Of a DNA stretch of 64,000 bases, positions 11,160 to 23,555 are shown piece after piece. The stretch lies in NCBI GenBank assembly GCA_033032865.1, contig JAWHQI010000170.1:2477001-2541000 (forward strand), read 5' to 3'. The translations under genes were made by a program, and so were the position numbers. The stretch comes from Dactylorhiza incarnata (Eukaryota > Streptophyta > Magnoliopsida > Asparagales > Orchidaceae). Under the pieces are notes generated by a model. The model saw only the letters and a program-made list of their open reading frames with translations. It was not told the DNA's origin and ran no database searches. The stretch's first letter is position 1, and every line of letters starts with the position of its first letter.

Positions 11160-13726
11160 TCAGGTCGGACGGTAAATGTCGATCATCCCAAGCTTCTGAA
11201 TATTATCAACGAACATATCACAACTAAGGCTTTTGGTGAACACATCAGCGAGTTGATCCTTGGATTGTACGAAGGGAGTAACCACATTTCCTTTATCCAG
11301 GTGATCTTTGATGAAGTGTCGATCCATTTCCACATGCTTAGTCCTATCATGCTGGACAGGATTATGAGCAATACTGATCGCAGCTTTATTGTCACAGTAC
11401 AACAAAATGGGGCCATTATTCTGGAGCCCCAGATCATGAAGCATGGTATGCACCCAAAGGCCTTCACAGAGACCCAAAGACATCGCACGATACTCAGCCT
11501 CTGCACTAGATCTTGCTACAATATTTTGCTTCTTACTCCTCCATGCTACAACGTTTCCTCCAACAAACGTACAGTATTCGGTGGTGAACTTTCTGTCATC
11601 ATGACATCCAGCCCAATCTGCATCAGTGAAGACTTCAATTTTCAGGTGGCCATTCCGAGAGAATAAGAGCCCCCGACCGGGGGCCTTCTTCAGGTATCGT
11701 AATACCCGGTATGCAGCTTCTTGATGTTTAATCCTCGGAGCATGCATATACCTACTCAAAATACCTACAACATAGGTAATATCCGGTCGGGTGTGGGATA
11801 GGTATATAAGTCGTCCAACCAACCTCTGGTAGCTCGGAGTATCAGCCCGATCGCCATCACCGTCTTCATTGATCCTGTGGTTTTCCTCCATGGGAGTATT
11901 AGCTGGGACACCCAAGCATTCCGGTTTCCTTCAGGAGATCCAACACATACTTGCGCTGAGATATAAAGATACCTTGGGTTGACCGAGCAACTTCAATACC
12001 CAGGAAATATCGCAACTTTTTCAAGTCCTTAACTTTAAATTCGGCTGACAAGAGAGTTTTGAGGTTACGAATCTCCTCTATATCATCACCAGTTATTACA
12101 ATGTCGTCTACATAGACAACGAGGACCACAATTTTTCGTTCATGCATGTGGATAAACATACTGTGATCCGATTGTGCCTGAACATATCCAAACTTCAACA
12201 TGGCTTTAAGAAACCGGCCAAACCAGGCTCTTGGAGACTGCTTTAATCCATAAAACGACTTCCGCAACCGACAAACAAGTCCTTCGGCCCCTCTTTGAAC
12301 AAAACCCGGAGGGAACTTCATGTATACCTCTTCAACGAGCTCACCGTGAAGGAAATCATTCTTCACGTCCAGTTGGCGAAGATCCCAACCTAAGCAAGCG
12401 GCACAAGATAGAAGGGTCCGTATGGAGTCCATCTTTGCCACAGGAGCAAAAGTTTCCTGGTAGTCAACTCCTTGGGTCTGAGTGTAGCCTTGAGCGACCA
12501 GCCTCGCCTTGCATCGTTCAATCTTACCCTCCTGATTCTGCTTGACGGAAAAAACCCAGCGCGAACCAATCAACCAATAGCTCTCTTTCCAGTAGGAAGA
12601 GAAGCAACCTCCCAAGTATGATTTTTGTCCAATGCAGACATCTCCTCCTCCATTGCTCGAGACCATACAGGTATGCTCAATGCTTCCTGCCATGTCTTAG
12701 GAATAGTAACCATAGATAATGAAGCCACAAAGGACTGATGTGCATGGGTAAGATGATGATAAGAGACATGATTAGAGATGGGGTGCTGGGTACTAGGAAC
12801 TGTACCTTCCGGCAAAGTAGGAGGGGCATGTAACTCCTCATCTCCAGAACCTGAATCCGATGCGGGCATTGGTAGCGGAGGAGCACTAGCTATTTGTTTC
12901 CCTGTCTTACGGCGGTGGTATATGTGAGGAAAGGGAGACACCAGAGATGGCACCTGAATAGGCGGTGGTATCTCCAGAACCTGAATAGAAGGCACCTGAA
13001 TAGGCGGAGCTGCAGGAGGAACCTGAATCAAAGTGTAAGGGATATGAGTATCTAACACAGTCTCACCCTCACTAATCTCCCCCTGACGAAGGGAGTGAGT
13101 CGTGGTCAGATAATAGGAGTCCTTCTCTTGAAAGGTAACATCCATAGTACAATAGATACGACGAGAAGGAGGATGGTAACAACGGTAACCTTTTGTGGTA
13201 GAGGAGTAGCCAATAAAGACACAACGGAAGGCCCGAGGGTCAAGTTTATCCCTATGGGGTAAGTGAACATGCACAAAGCACACACATCCAAAAACCCGAG
13301 GGGGCAAGTGGGATGTATGGACAACAGACGTGGACGAGAGACGGCCAAAAGGGGTAGCATACGCCAGAACTCTCGATGGGAGGCGATTGATAAGGTGAGA
13401 AGCGGTGAGAACTGCTTCACCCCAGTAAGATTTGGGAAGGTGCATAGTATGGAGAAGGCAACAAGCCACCTCAAGAAGATGCCTATTTTTTCGTTCGACC
13501 ACCCCGTTTTGAGTAGAGGTGTGAACACAAGTGGTTTGGTGTAAGATACCATGACTCGTAAGATAGGCCCGATCATCATATCCCCCCCATTATCGCTACG
13601 GAGAACACAAATTTTACCATTAAACTGGGTCTGAGCCATTTTGTGAAAGGCTTGGAAACAAGTGAAAACCTCACTTTTTTCTTTAATAAATAAACCCACG
13701 TGGTTCGCGAGAAACAATCAATAAAT
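11160..13726 (-). pseudogene. Copia-1 pol, 3' part (integrase C-half, RT, RNase H)
   Basis: The minus-strand frame runs from the Copia-A insertion point at 13727 to the stop at 11160-11162. It encodes integrase after the interruption (RSDNGG, then VERKNRHLLEVA, GEAVLTASHLINRLPS, RVFGCVCFVHV), a proline-rich spacer, RT (ARLVAQGYTQTQGVDYQETF, VVYVDDIVITGDD, YFLGIEVARS) and RNase H (FTDADWAG, SSAEAEYRAM, LYCDNKAA, LADVFTKSL). Frameshifts lie near 13500-13600, 12570-12600 and 11900-11915, so no continuous polyprotein can be made. The RT active-site YVDD is still readable. Confidence 0.88.
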
Positions 13727-13731
13727 GTAAC

Positions 13732-13852
13732 TGTTGGAAGTGAAATTAAAATCCTTCATACTTAGAATATGGGGTCTCTCCTTTATATATAGGAGAGGGC
13801 AAAATACAACTAACCTAAATATAACTCAAAAATAATAAACCAACTCCTAACA
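13732..13852 (-). repeat. Copia-A 3' LTR
   Basis: 121 bp. It contains the near-palindromic core TCTCCTTTATATATAGGAGA that probably includes the TATA box. It differs from the other copy at one position (GGGGTCTCT against GGGGCCTCT). Confidence 0.93.
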
Positions 13853-13859
13853 CTCCCCC

Positions 13860-16800
13860 TCAAGTTGTGCTTGTGATATCTGTCAAGCCCAACTTGGACA
13901 TAATGTTCCAAAACACCCTATGAGACAAAGCCTTTGTCAGCACATCTGCCAGTTGTTGATCGGAGGGAACAAAAGGGGTGCTAACAACTCCCCTTACAAT
14001 GTTTTCCTTGATGAAATGTCTGTCGACTTCAACATGTTTAGTGCGATCATGCTGGACGGGATTGTGCGCGATGCTAATGGCCGCCTTGTTATCACAGTAT
14101 AGGCGGATGGGTCCTTTGCCGTGAATCCCAAGTTCAAGTAGAAGGGATCAGATCCACATTCCTTCACATATACCTTGGGCCATGGCCCTAAACTCCGCTT
14201 CGGTACTGGATCTAGCCACGACATGTTGTTTTTTGCTTCTCCACGTTACTAGATTGCCTCCAACTAAAGTGCAATACCCAGAAGTGGATCTTCGGTCATC
14301 GACAGATCCCGCCCAATCTGCATCTGTGAAGACTTCAATGGTTAGATCTTTGTTTGGAGAGAATAGGATTCCATGTCCAGGGGAGGTCTTGAGATATCTG
14401 AGAACCCGATTGGCAGCATCCAAGTGATGAGTTTTAGGAGAGTGCATGAACTGGCTAATAACCCCGACTGCGTACGAGATATCTGGGCGAGTATGAGATA
14501 GGTATATAAGTCTCCCCACTAGCCGCTGAAAGGCATTGATATCAGCCACCGGTTCTCCTTCGTCTCTTCCCAATCTATGGTTTGTTTCTATGGGTGTGTC
14601 AGCAGGGCGACACCCACTCATCCCCGTATTTTCCAGGAGGTCAAGAATGTACTTTCTCTGGGAGATGAAGATACCATGCCTGGATCTGGCAACTTCAATG
14701 CCAAGGAAGTACTTGAGGTTCCCCAGATCCTTAACCTCAAATTCACTAGCCAGTCTAGACTTCAAGTGTTTTATTTCCTCAATGTCATCACCTGTTATTA
14801 CAATATCATCCACATACACAATCAATGCCGTCACTTTTCCATGCCTGTGCTTTACAAATAGAGTATGATCCGCGTTACTCTGTTTGAATCCAAAGGTCAC
14901 CATTGCCCGTTGAAATCTTCCAAACCAAGCCCTCGGGGATTGCTTCAGGCCATATAGGGCCTTCTTCAGCCTGCAGACTTTCCCTTCAGATCCCTCAACA
15001 GTAAGGCCAGGGGGACAAGACATGTATACTTCCTCTTCCAGGTCTCCATGGAGGAAGGCATTTTTCACATCAAGCTGACTCAGAGTCCAATTTTTACAGG
15101 CGGCACACGAGAGCAGAATACGAATAGAATTCATCTTTGCAACAGGAGCAAAGGTCTCCTGATAATCAATCCCTGCTGTTTGGGTGTATCCCCTTGCCAC
15201 CAGTCTGGCCTTGTAGCGGTCCACCAACCCTTGGGAGTTTTGTTTAACAGAAAAGATCCACTTGCATCCAACCACTGTCTTGCCTTGAGGAAGGGAGACA
15301 AGGTCCCAGGTGCAATTCTTCTCAAGGGCACCCATCTCTTCCACCATAGCCGTTCTCCATTCCTGATGCCTCAGAGCTTCCTGCCACGAGGAAGGGATGG
15401 AAATGGAAGACAGAGAGGTGACAAAGGCTCTATGTCGAGAAGACAAGGAGTCATAAGTCACATACAGAGATAAGGGGTGGTGACTAGAAGCACGGTTACC
15501 TTGAGGACCTGTTAACGGGTCAGGCGTGGATTCTGGTATATTGTGCAGAAGCTGACCAGTTGTGCCCCCTCGTCGACGACGAGTATATACCTGTAAGGGA
15601 GGAGTAATAGACGGCGGAACAACAGGGATGGATGGCTGATAAGGAGTGGATGGCTGATAAGGAGGAGAAATTGGTAACGGGGTAGCAGGGAAGCCCTCTT
15701 CCACGGTTGCATTCTCCCCCTGAAGAGGGCTCCCGTAATAGGGTTCGAACTCATGGAAGGTAACATCCATGGAGATGAAGGTCTTGCGAGTCTGCGGATG
15801 AAAACACTTATACCCTTTTTGAGTGCTGGAGTAGCCAATAAAGACACACCGAAGCGCACGGGGATCAAGTTTGGATGTGTGGTGCACATGGACAAAGCAC
15901 ACACAACCAAAGATACGAGGAGGAAGTTCAGTAGGAGTAATACTGAGAGCTGCAAGCGGGGTTTTATGGTGAAGGATACGAGTGGGGAGACGGTTAATAA
16001 GATACGTAGCTGTGAGGACAGCCTCACCCCAATAGTATTTGGGAAGATGCATTTTAAGTAACAGGCAACGAGCAACCTCAAGAAGGTGTCGATTTTTCCG
16101 CTCAGCAACCCCATTTTGGGCAGGGGTGTAGGCACAGGAAGTTTGGTGGAGGATACCCAAGTCACACAGGTACCGTTGAAATTGAGAGTCAACGTACTCC
16201 CGACCATTGTCACTTCGCAAAATTTTTACAGTAGCGTTGAATTGAGTGGTAATCATTTTATGAAAACGTTGAAATAGAGGAAAAACCTCAGATTTACTCT
16301 TCATAAGGTAGACCCAGGTACAGCGAGAAGAACAATCTATGAAAGTAACGAACCATTTGAACCCAGAAATAGAAGCAATAGGGCTAGGGCCCCAAACATC
16401 AGAGTGAATAATCTCAAGAGGAGTAGCACACAAGGGGGACAGTTGAGGAAGAGAAGCCCGTTTGTGCTTACCCAGTTCACATACATCACAGGTAAAAGTT
16501 TTAAGAGTAGAAATAAACATAGTAGGTAACAATAATTTCATAACAGGGATAGATGGATGTCCAAGCCGACAGTGCCAGGAATCCAGGGTGGACAGAGAAG
16601 CGACATGAAGAGCACGCGGTGGAGGAGATGCCGAACTGGAGGGGTCAAATAGGTACAAGCCATCACGCAATCTACCAGCTCCAATCACCTTCCCCGTCGT
16701 CAGATCCTGAAAAACACAAGAAGAAGGGAAGAAAGTCACAGAGCAATGCATGGAGTTAGTCAACTGACTAATAGAAAGCAGGTTTCGAGTAAATTTAGGA

Positions 16801-18107
16801 ACATGAAGGACGGAGGAGAGCGTGAGAGACGAGCATGGTATGGTTCCTTTGCCAGCAATGGAGGAAAAAGAACCATCAGCAATACTCACCTTGTCACGTC
16901 CAGACAGAGGGGAGTAGGAGACAAAACCTGAAGCAGTGCCGGTCATATGATCGGTGGCGCCGCTGTCGATGATCCACTGGGTGGAGGAATGACTGGTAGC
17001 TGAGTGAGCTCCTGGAGGCCCCTGATGGGCATATGAGGAGGAGGAAGGAGGCACTTCTGAGGACTGTCCATGCATCAGACGACGAAACGCAAGAATCTCA
17101 TCGGAGGAGAGAGCCGTAGGGGCTGCAAGAGAGGACTGATCATCAGTAGCATCAGAGAGATGAGCTGAAGGTCCATGAGAAGCACGCCCCTGAGAACGGC
17201 CATGGCCGCGACCACCACGGGTAGCTGGTCCACCCCTAGGTGGAGGGAAACCGTGAAGCTTGAAGCAAGTGTCCTTGGTGTGGCGAGCCTTTCCGCAATT
17301 GTCACAAATCAGATGATCCTTGTCACCAGACTTAGGCGGGTAGTCCCGAGGGGGTCGCCCACTGGGACGAAAGTGAGCAGCAAGAGCGGAGCCATCGGAA
17401 GAATGCTCAGGATGAAGAGTCTGACGACGATCAAATTCGTGTTGGACAAGACTATAAACCTCTGGCAAGGACGGGAGAGGTGATCTCCCAAGAATTTGGA
17501 CACTGATCTGGTCAAAGTCACGATGCAACCCATGGAGAAACTCAAAGATCCGATTGCGATCGTCACGAGCCCGAACCTGAGCAGCATCTTCAGGCGAGAC
17601 AAAGGTGATCGCATCGAAGTGATCATATTCTTGATATAACTGGGTGAACTCCAAATAACAGGAGGAAGGGGAGCGATCGCCTTGGCGCAGCATAAAGATC
17701 CTACGACGAAGCTGAAAGATCTGGGCAGCATTGTTACAGCTGGAATAGGTGGCAGCAGCACGTTTCCAGATGTCGGCGGCAGTGTCAAGGAATAGATAAT
17801 TCCGGGCAATGGACTCCTGCATGGAGTTGAGCATCCATGACATCACGAGAGAGTTTTCAGATTCCCACTGAGGCCACTCGGGAGCGGTCGACGCTGGAGC
17901 AGCAGTAGTCCCGGTGACATAGCCATACAGACGCCGACTCTTGAGGGCAAGAGTGATGGAACGAGCCCACGACAAGTAATTGAGGCCGTCAAGTTTCATG
18001 GTCGTGATCTGAGGAGTCCCATGATCATGAACAGGGCGGTTGGAGCCCATGTTAGAAGCTGGAGAGGAACCAGAGGACGGCGGGGTGGAGTCAACACTTC
18101 CCGACAT
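13860..18107 (-). pseudogene. Copia-A gag-pol polyprotein with one premature stop
   Basis: One frame of 1,415 codons from ATG (18105-18107, MSGSVDSTPP) to a stop overlapping the purine tract, interrupted once by TGA at 14148-14150. Domain order: gag (1-250), zinc knuckle CDNCGKARHTKDTC (about 267), protease WIIDSGATDHM (about 376), integrase with HSDVWGP, RSDNGREY and AERKNRHLL (about 569-690), RT with YVDDIVITG (about 1096), and RNase H with FTDADWAG and SSTEAEFRAM. The stop lies in RNase H before its third acidic residue (YCDNKAA). Copia-C has an arginine codon CGA at this site, so the lesion looks like CpG deamination. All earlier catalytic residues are present. Confidence 0.95.
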
Positions 18108-18762
18108 TAGAACCCGAGGATAGAAACCACGGGAGGAGGAAACAACACCTCACAAGGAGAATCGTCTAGCCCCGCTCATAGAAAGAGACAAGGACGCGCC
18201 AGCCCGACGAAGCGCCGAGCCAAGAAAATCATCAGAAGAGGGGCTGGACGCCGGAAACAAGCTCACTGGGACATACAGCCGGCGTCCAGGTCACGGACGA
18301 GAAAAACAGCCCGAGGCTGCCGCTGGAAACGCCGCTAGAAAGGCCGCTGGAAACTAGGTTGGCCGCTGCTGTTGAAGAGTAACGAAGCTGGATGCTGCCG
18401 AAGAGGAACGAAGCTGGACGCTGCTGTTGAAGAAGGCGCTGGCGCTGGACGCTGCTGTTGAAGAGGAACGAAGCTGAAGGCTGCTGTTGAAGAAGGCGCT
18501 GGACGCTGCTGTTGAAGAAGGCGCTGGTCGACGAGGACGCTGCTGTTGCCGGGGAAGAACGACGAGGACGCTTGCAGAAGACGAGGAGAAGGCGAGGACG
18601 CCTGGAGAAGACGAGGACGAGGACGCTGTTACGAGCTGGGCTCCCGAACAGTTCGCATCAGACGCCGCCGTCGAATGCTGGCCGCTGGATGTCGAAGCGA
18701 ACGACGAACGAAGCAAAACGGCGGAACGAGGTCGCTAGGTTACGCCGCTCCCTCTGATACCA
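18108..18762 (-). other. Copia-A 5' leader and primer-binding site
   Basis: Leader between the 5' LTR and the gag ATG, including the PBS at 18752-18762 complementary to the initiator tRNA-Met 3' end. Positions 18370-18560 consist of imperfect short repeats around GACGCTGCTGTTGAAGAAGGC, which leave several frames open without coding meaning. Confidence 0.8.
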
Positions 18763-18883
18763 TGTTGGAAGTGAAATTAAAATCCTTCATACTTAGAATA
18801 TGGGGCCTCTCCTTTATATATAGGAGAGGGCAAAATACAACTAACCTAAATATAACTCAAAAATAATAAACCAACTCCTAACA
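18763..18883 (-). repeat. Copia-A 5' LTR
   Basis: 121-bp copy directly upstream of the PBS on the minus strand, one substitution away from the 13732-13852 copy. Confidence 0.93.
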
Positions 18884-18888
18884 GTAAC

Positions 18889-20576
18889 AAACCACTTAAA
18901 ACCAGATAAAAATAACACTAGGGAAGGACCCCACACATCAGAATGAATCACCGAAAAAGGAATAGTGCTAGGAGAAGATAAATGCACAGAAGTATGACGA
19001 ACATGTTTTGATATAGCACAAACCTCACACACAAAAGATTTCATAAAAGGAATAAAAACAGGAAACAATTTTTGAAGATAAACAGGAGAGGGATGTCCGA
19101 GGCGAAGATGCCATCGACGAACATCCTCAGGGGTGACGGTAGCAGATGCCAAAGCTTGAGATGGATGTTGGTTGTCCAGGTAGTACAGACCACCATAGTT
19201 CGTACCACTGCCAATTTTCCGCCTCGTACCCAGCTCCTGAAAAACACAAGAGTCAGGGAAAAAAGTTACCGAGCAGTTGAGCGAACGAGTAATATGACTA
19301 ATAGAAAGTAAATTGCGGGGAAAAGATGGAACATGAAGAACAAATGTGAGAGAGAGATTAGGGGAGCAGGAAATGTGTCCTTTGCCCGCAATTGGGGATA
19401 ATGTGCCATTAACAGAGATGACCTTATCCCGACCGGACAAAGTTGTGTAGGAACAAAACCTGAGGAGCCTGTCATATGATCAGTAGCTCCCAAGTCAATG
19501 ATCCAGTCAGATGAGGAGGCAGTAGCAGCATGAGCATGGGCCTGAGTCGCAGTAGCAAAGGAGGAGGAAGCACCCGGAGCGGAGTCAGACTGGGAGTGAA
19601 GTAAACGCCGCAAAGCGTCCAATTCCTGGGCTGAGAAGGAGCTAGGGGCAGGAGGTTACTCATATATCTCTGAAGCATAAGCAGCATCTGAGAACCGAGG
19701 GCTGCCTGTCTGGCCTCCTCCACGGCCAGGAGCACGACCACGGCCCGCAGGAGCTAGATGAGGATGGAGCTTAAAGCACGCATCCCTAGTGTGACCCCGT
19801 CGACCACAGTAAACACAAGTGGGAACACTAGTGTTGGTATTGCCCCGACCAACACTAGTCAAAGCAGAGCGATCCAGAGGAGTAACCATATTAAGGGACT
19901 TCCGACGATCATCATCGCCAAGGACCATGCTGAAGGCTTCCCTAAGAGAAGGAAGAGGCGAACGATGAAGAATATGAGTCCGGATAGTATCTGACTCTAT
20001 ATTCAGCCCCATCAAGAAGACATGCAGGCGGTAGCGGCTCTCCTTTTGCTGCAATTTTACGGCATCCTCCGTACAAGAGGTTGTGAATTGCTCGAAGAAA
20101 TCCAACTCTTGATAAAGACGTTCAAACTCAGAGAAGTAGGAGGAGACCGTCATAGATCCCTGTCGGAGCTCCAAGATGCGACGAGTGAGCTCATAAATCT
20201 GAGTGGAACTACCAATCTGGGAGTAGGTGTCCCGAGCCCGGGTCCAGATATCGTAAGCTGAGTCCAGCAACATATAACTGCGATACACCTTGGGTGACAT
20301 AGAGTGAAGAGGCCATGACACGACAAGGGAGTTCTTGGAGTCCTAACGTTTCCAAGTGGGATCATCCGTGGATGGAGCCTTAACAGTCCCATCTATGTAA
20401 CCGAACAACTGATGGCTGCGTATCACATGTTGAGCAGCACGCGACCATTCAAGGTAATTTGTTCCATCCAAGGGCACAGTGGTAATCTTCAACGAACCGG
20501 AGTGGCCATGAGTCCGCTGAGGGTCACTCATCTGTGACATAAATTCACTCGGCGAAGAACCCGTAGAATCCCCCAT
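18889..20576 (-). pseudogene. Copia-1 gag, protease and integrase N-terminal part
   Basis: Begins at ATG 20576 (minus; MGDSTGSSPSEF) with the Copia gag region (LDGTNYLEWSRAAQHVIRSH), then zinc knuckle CVYCGRRGHTRDAC, protease-like WIIDLGATDHM, and a GAG-pre-integrase region (WHLRLGHPSP, CEVCAISKH, HSDVWGP, FKWFVT) up to the Copia-A insertion. Lesions: in-frame stops at 20343-20345 and 19656-19658, and a one-base shift near 19440. The protease motif reads DLGAT where the family has DSGAT, so its catalytic triad is altered. This part and 11160-13726 were one gene before Copia-A inserted. Confidence 0.88.
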
Positions 20577-21090
20577 GATACTCCTTAAGAAAAAAAGAAA
20601 TCACGTACGGATAAAGAGAGGCGATAACACCACTAGCACGACATCGCACAGGGCTGCAGGATTAGCACAGCAGAAACGGGAGGTTACGGCAACAGAAAAC
20701 CAGCGGGGCACAACAGCTGTGGGAGGACACTGCAGCAGGAAAACAAGAGGCAGCAAATTACGGCATCAACGGTAGAGCAGCGAAGAGGAGACGCAACATC
20801 AACGACATCAGCGGCAGAGAGGCGAGGAAATGCGGCAGGAGACGCGGCATCAACGACATCGGACGTCGACGTCGACGAGGGAAGAGTAGACACGGCTCCT
20901 AGGACAATATCGGCGGCGCCTAGGACCCGCAAGAGCGGCGGCGGTGACGAACGTGGAGGACTCTCAAACCGTCGGCGAGCGTGAACGAGAGAGAAGCGAG
21001 AGTCGATCGAGAGAGGAGGAACCGGCGGTGTCGATCGCGAGAGAAGAGGCAGAGAGCGGCTAGGGCGAATTGTTTTCCCCTCTGATACCA

Positions 21091-21235
21091 AGTTGAGGGA
21101 AAAGGCTTCAATAATGATATTCATCCACATAGGGGAAGACTTATAACATTACAAAACAACCCACTTAGCCTCACACCAGATGTGGAGCTAAACACATACT
21201 AATATAATGTCCGACTTGATTAAACTATTACAACT
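21091..21235 (-). repeat. Copia-1 5' LTR
   Basis: 145-bp LTR adjacent to the PBS (21080-21090) and followed by the target duplication TTTAG. Its leader on the minus strand (21079-20577) is GC-rich and without genes. Confidence 0.88.
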
Positions 21236-21240
21236 TTTAG

Positions 21241-22439
21241 CACACAATTTTTCTTCTCCCCTAGACTTATCTAAACATGATTGTTATGGCCCTCCCATTA
21301 AACATCAAGTTTATCTAAGTGAGTGAGGAGACTACATGTGGAACGCTATTTTTTCTCTTTGCACATGCCTCTCATTAGCTATTTTCATTGGCATTTGATG
21401 ATTCAGAAAAATAGTCCGGTGACCGTTCTGGTCATTTTTTGTCAGATTTATGCTGCATTTCTTGGTTGCAAATTGCAATTGAATGATATCTGTCTTATAA
21501 TCATTTTTTGAGAGCAAAAATCAAAATAAAGATCTATATTATAGAATTCTTCCAAAACTGTGGTAGAATTAATTCTAAAAAAATGCATAAATGGAAATCT
21601 TTAAGTATATATGAAATTCATATCAAGATTTGGCGCTTTTTTTGGGTCCGGAGTCCGGGTATTTGATCTCCTGGAGAAATTTTTTTGAGATAAGAATATG
21701 ATCTCCACATAATCTTTTAGGCTGTTTTTGATATCCTAAAATTCATTTCTATAACTAGAGATTAAAAAAAATACGTCAACCCATATGTTTTCTTAAATCC
21801 CGGACCTAAATTTTTGGAAACGGGCTCCGGAACCAAAAATTTCTCCAAGTTTTGAAGAGTTATCAGTGATATTATAGTTGTTTGGTTAATCTCTTCAATG
21901 GTAATTTGAAGACTAAGAAGAAGTATTTGAATAACTAAGCACGACTTATTTTGACTTTGAAAAGTGCAACTATTTTATTAAATTCACAACTTAACCTCAT
22001 ATGTGCTCGGTAGCATGATCACAGACAATCAAACTCAAACATGAAAGTTAAAAAAATGGGGCACACACTTTAACATGACAATTAAATTAATGTATACTTT
22101 TTATTAATAATAATTAATCACCAATCATATAAAAATAATGATTAACATGATCCACATTGTATAAAAAAATGACTACGAATATTTTTTTTCTATAACCCCG
22201 GAGTTTAATAACATAAAATAAAATGCAAATACAACCATCAATCTCATAAATAAAGTTACCTACAGCTAACTACTTATGAAGAATAATACAATATGCGGGG
22301 TCAAAAGTGTTTGCTTGGGATTTTCTTTAAGTTCAACTCTTCAGTTTTGTAAGCGAGTTATGGATATTCACCCCCTCCACCTGCCGACCGAAAAAATGAA
22401 TGAAACACAATATCTTCTATGTTCAGTTTGTTGCATCTA
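21241..22439. other. Intronic AT-rich stretch, nothing recognised
   Basis: About 1.2 kb of AT-rich DNA in WDR3 intron 6. There are no coding motifs, LTR ends or obvious repeats, only two short antiparallel open frames near 21323-21517. Confidence 0.5.
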
Positions 22440-23360
22440 AATTATGTTTCTTTTTAGGCTAGAGGTTTGGTAAATATTCCGCAAGTTGTTGTCTTCACAA
22501 AGGAAGTAGTAATCTCTCCTTCAAGGAGTTTGTCTCTAATGAAGTTCCAGCAAACTTCAATGGGCTTTGTCCTCCTGTTGAATACATGATTCGAAGCAAT
22601 GTTGATTATAACTTAATTATCATAGTGCTATTTGATATGTATAGATTTCTAACTCCTCCATAGAATGTTGCAACCGAGTAAGTTTGCAAGTGGTATGTAA
22701 CATGGTCCTATATTCTGCTTTGACACTAAATTTAATTGTGACTGTTTATTACTTGCTTATCTTGGATACACGATTTTCACTTAGAAAATATAATATCATG
22801 CGGTAGATTTACGAGTATTTGGGCAACTTTCTTAATGAATTACTCTTGTTGGGATAAATAAATATATTTCTCAGTCCTCGGTAATTTCTATCCCCAAGAG
22901 ATACCGCGATTGATCAAGGTCATTGGGATGTAATTTTAGCCAAGAAAGTTTTCTTAAGATCTTTTATTCCCGAAAAGTTTTCAAAGATTGTTTGATAATT
23001 GAGATCATATAATGCCTTTTGAAGATGATAAACTTTCTCTCTCTCCATGCGCAATAAACCATGATTGCTCTATATATACCTTCTCCGATAAGAATGCATT
23101 CTTGATATCTTGTTGAAATATCAATGTTGGATATTGGCACCAGAGTTGCTGAGACATGTTTAGGTAGTGGTGGAACGAACCTTCAATGGTAAACTCCTAT
23201 AATTTCTTTCTCAGATGGAATAATACAAGAGGCAGAATCTTGAAAATGAATGAAGATTGCAACATCATCAAAAGCAATATGGCTTTAAGCATATAACACA
23301 AGTATTCTTATGGGTATATGAATAGCCTAGTAAGAAACATTTAAAGGCATGCAATGCGAG
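22440..23360 (-). pseudogene. Copia pol fragments (RNase H and RT)
   Basis: Minus-strand translation with stops reads like Copia RNase H at 22440-22735 (KAEYRTMLHTTCKLTRLQHS, then RRTKPIEVCWNFIRDKLLEG and FTKPLA). RT-like pieces follow at 22790-22960 (GIKDLKKTF, and a counterpart of the YFLGIE stretch) and near 23050-23110 (KNAFLSEKVYIEQ). The order agrees with one antisense Copia pol. No LTRs are found, so boundaries are approximate. Confidence 0.65.
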
Positions 23361-23555
23361 TTTATCCGTATGTAAGAGAGGATTATGAACAAAAAAAGGA
23401 TTCCCAAAATGTGAAGTGGAAACATATTGTTAGGGACGCTCGTTCTAACTCTATCGCCCTACAACTTAACATTGGGCCAGTCTCGGAGTCGCGCACAATC
23501 CAGTTAGATGGAGAAGAGACCCTTTGGCTTTGCACTGACGCTCAATCTCGCCTTT

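Larger units (their letters stand above)
13732..18883 (-). mobile_element. Copia-A: young, nearly intact Copia nested in Copia-1
   Basis: 5,152 bp, flanked by the perfect duplication GTAAC (13727-13731 and 18884-18888). It has 121-bp LTRs with TGTTGG...CTAACA ends that differ at one base only. The PBS TGGTATCAGAG (minus, 18752-18762) abuts the 5' LTR, and a TGAGGGGGAG purine tract (13853-13862, minus) abuts the 3' LTR. It landed in the integrase core of Copia-1 and lies antisense to WDR3. Near-identical LTRs mean recent insertion, later than Copia-1. Confidence 0.95.
11004..21235 (-). mobile_element. Copia-1: Ty1/Copia retrotransposon split by Copia-A
   Basis: Minus-strand element flanked by a perfect 5-bp duplication TTTAG (10999-11003 and 21236-21240). 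The LTRs are 149 and 145 bp and begin AGTTG and end CAACT instead of TG...CA. The PBS TGGTATCAGAG (minus, 21080-21090) directly abuts the 5' LTR, and a purine tract (CTGAGGGGGAG, minus) abuts the 3' LTR. Without Copia-A and its duplicated target it would be about 5.1 kb. The gag-pol frame is broken at several places. LTR differences are one 4-nt indel and one substitution. Confidence 0.9.

Noticed and set aside
14148..18107. Complete, active Copia gag-pol ending at 14148
   Set aside because: The stop lies within RNase H before the third acidic residue and 96 further codons match Copia-C. It is a premature stop.
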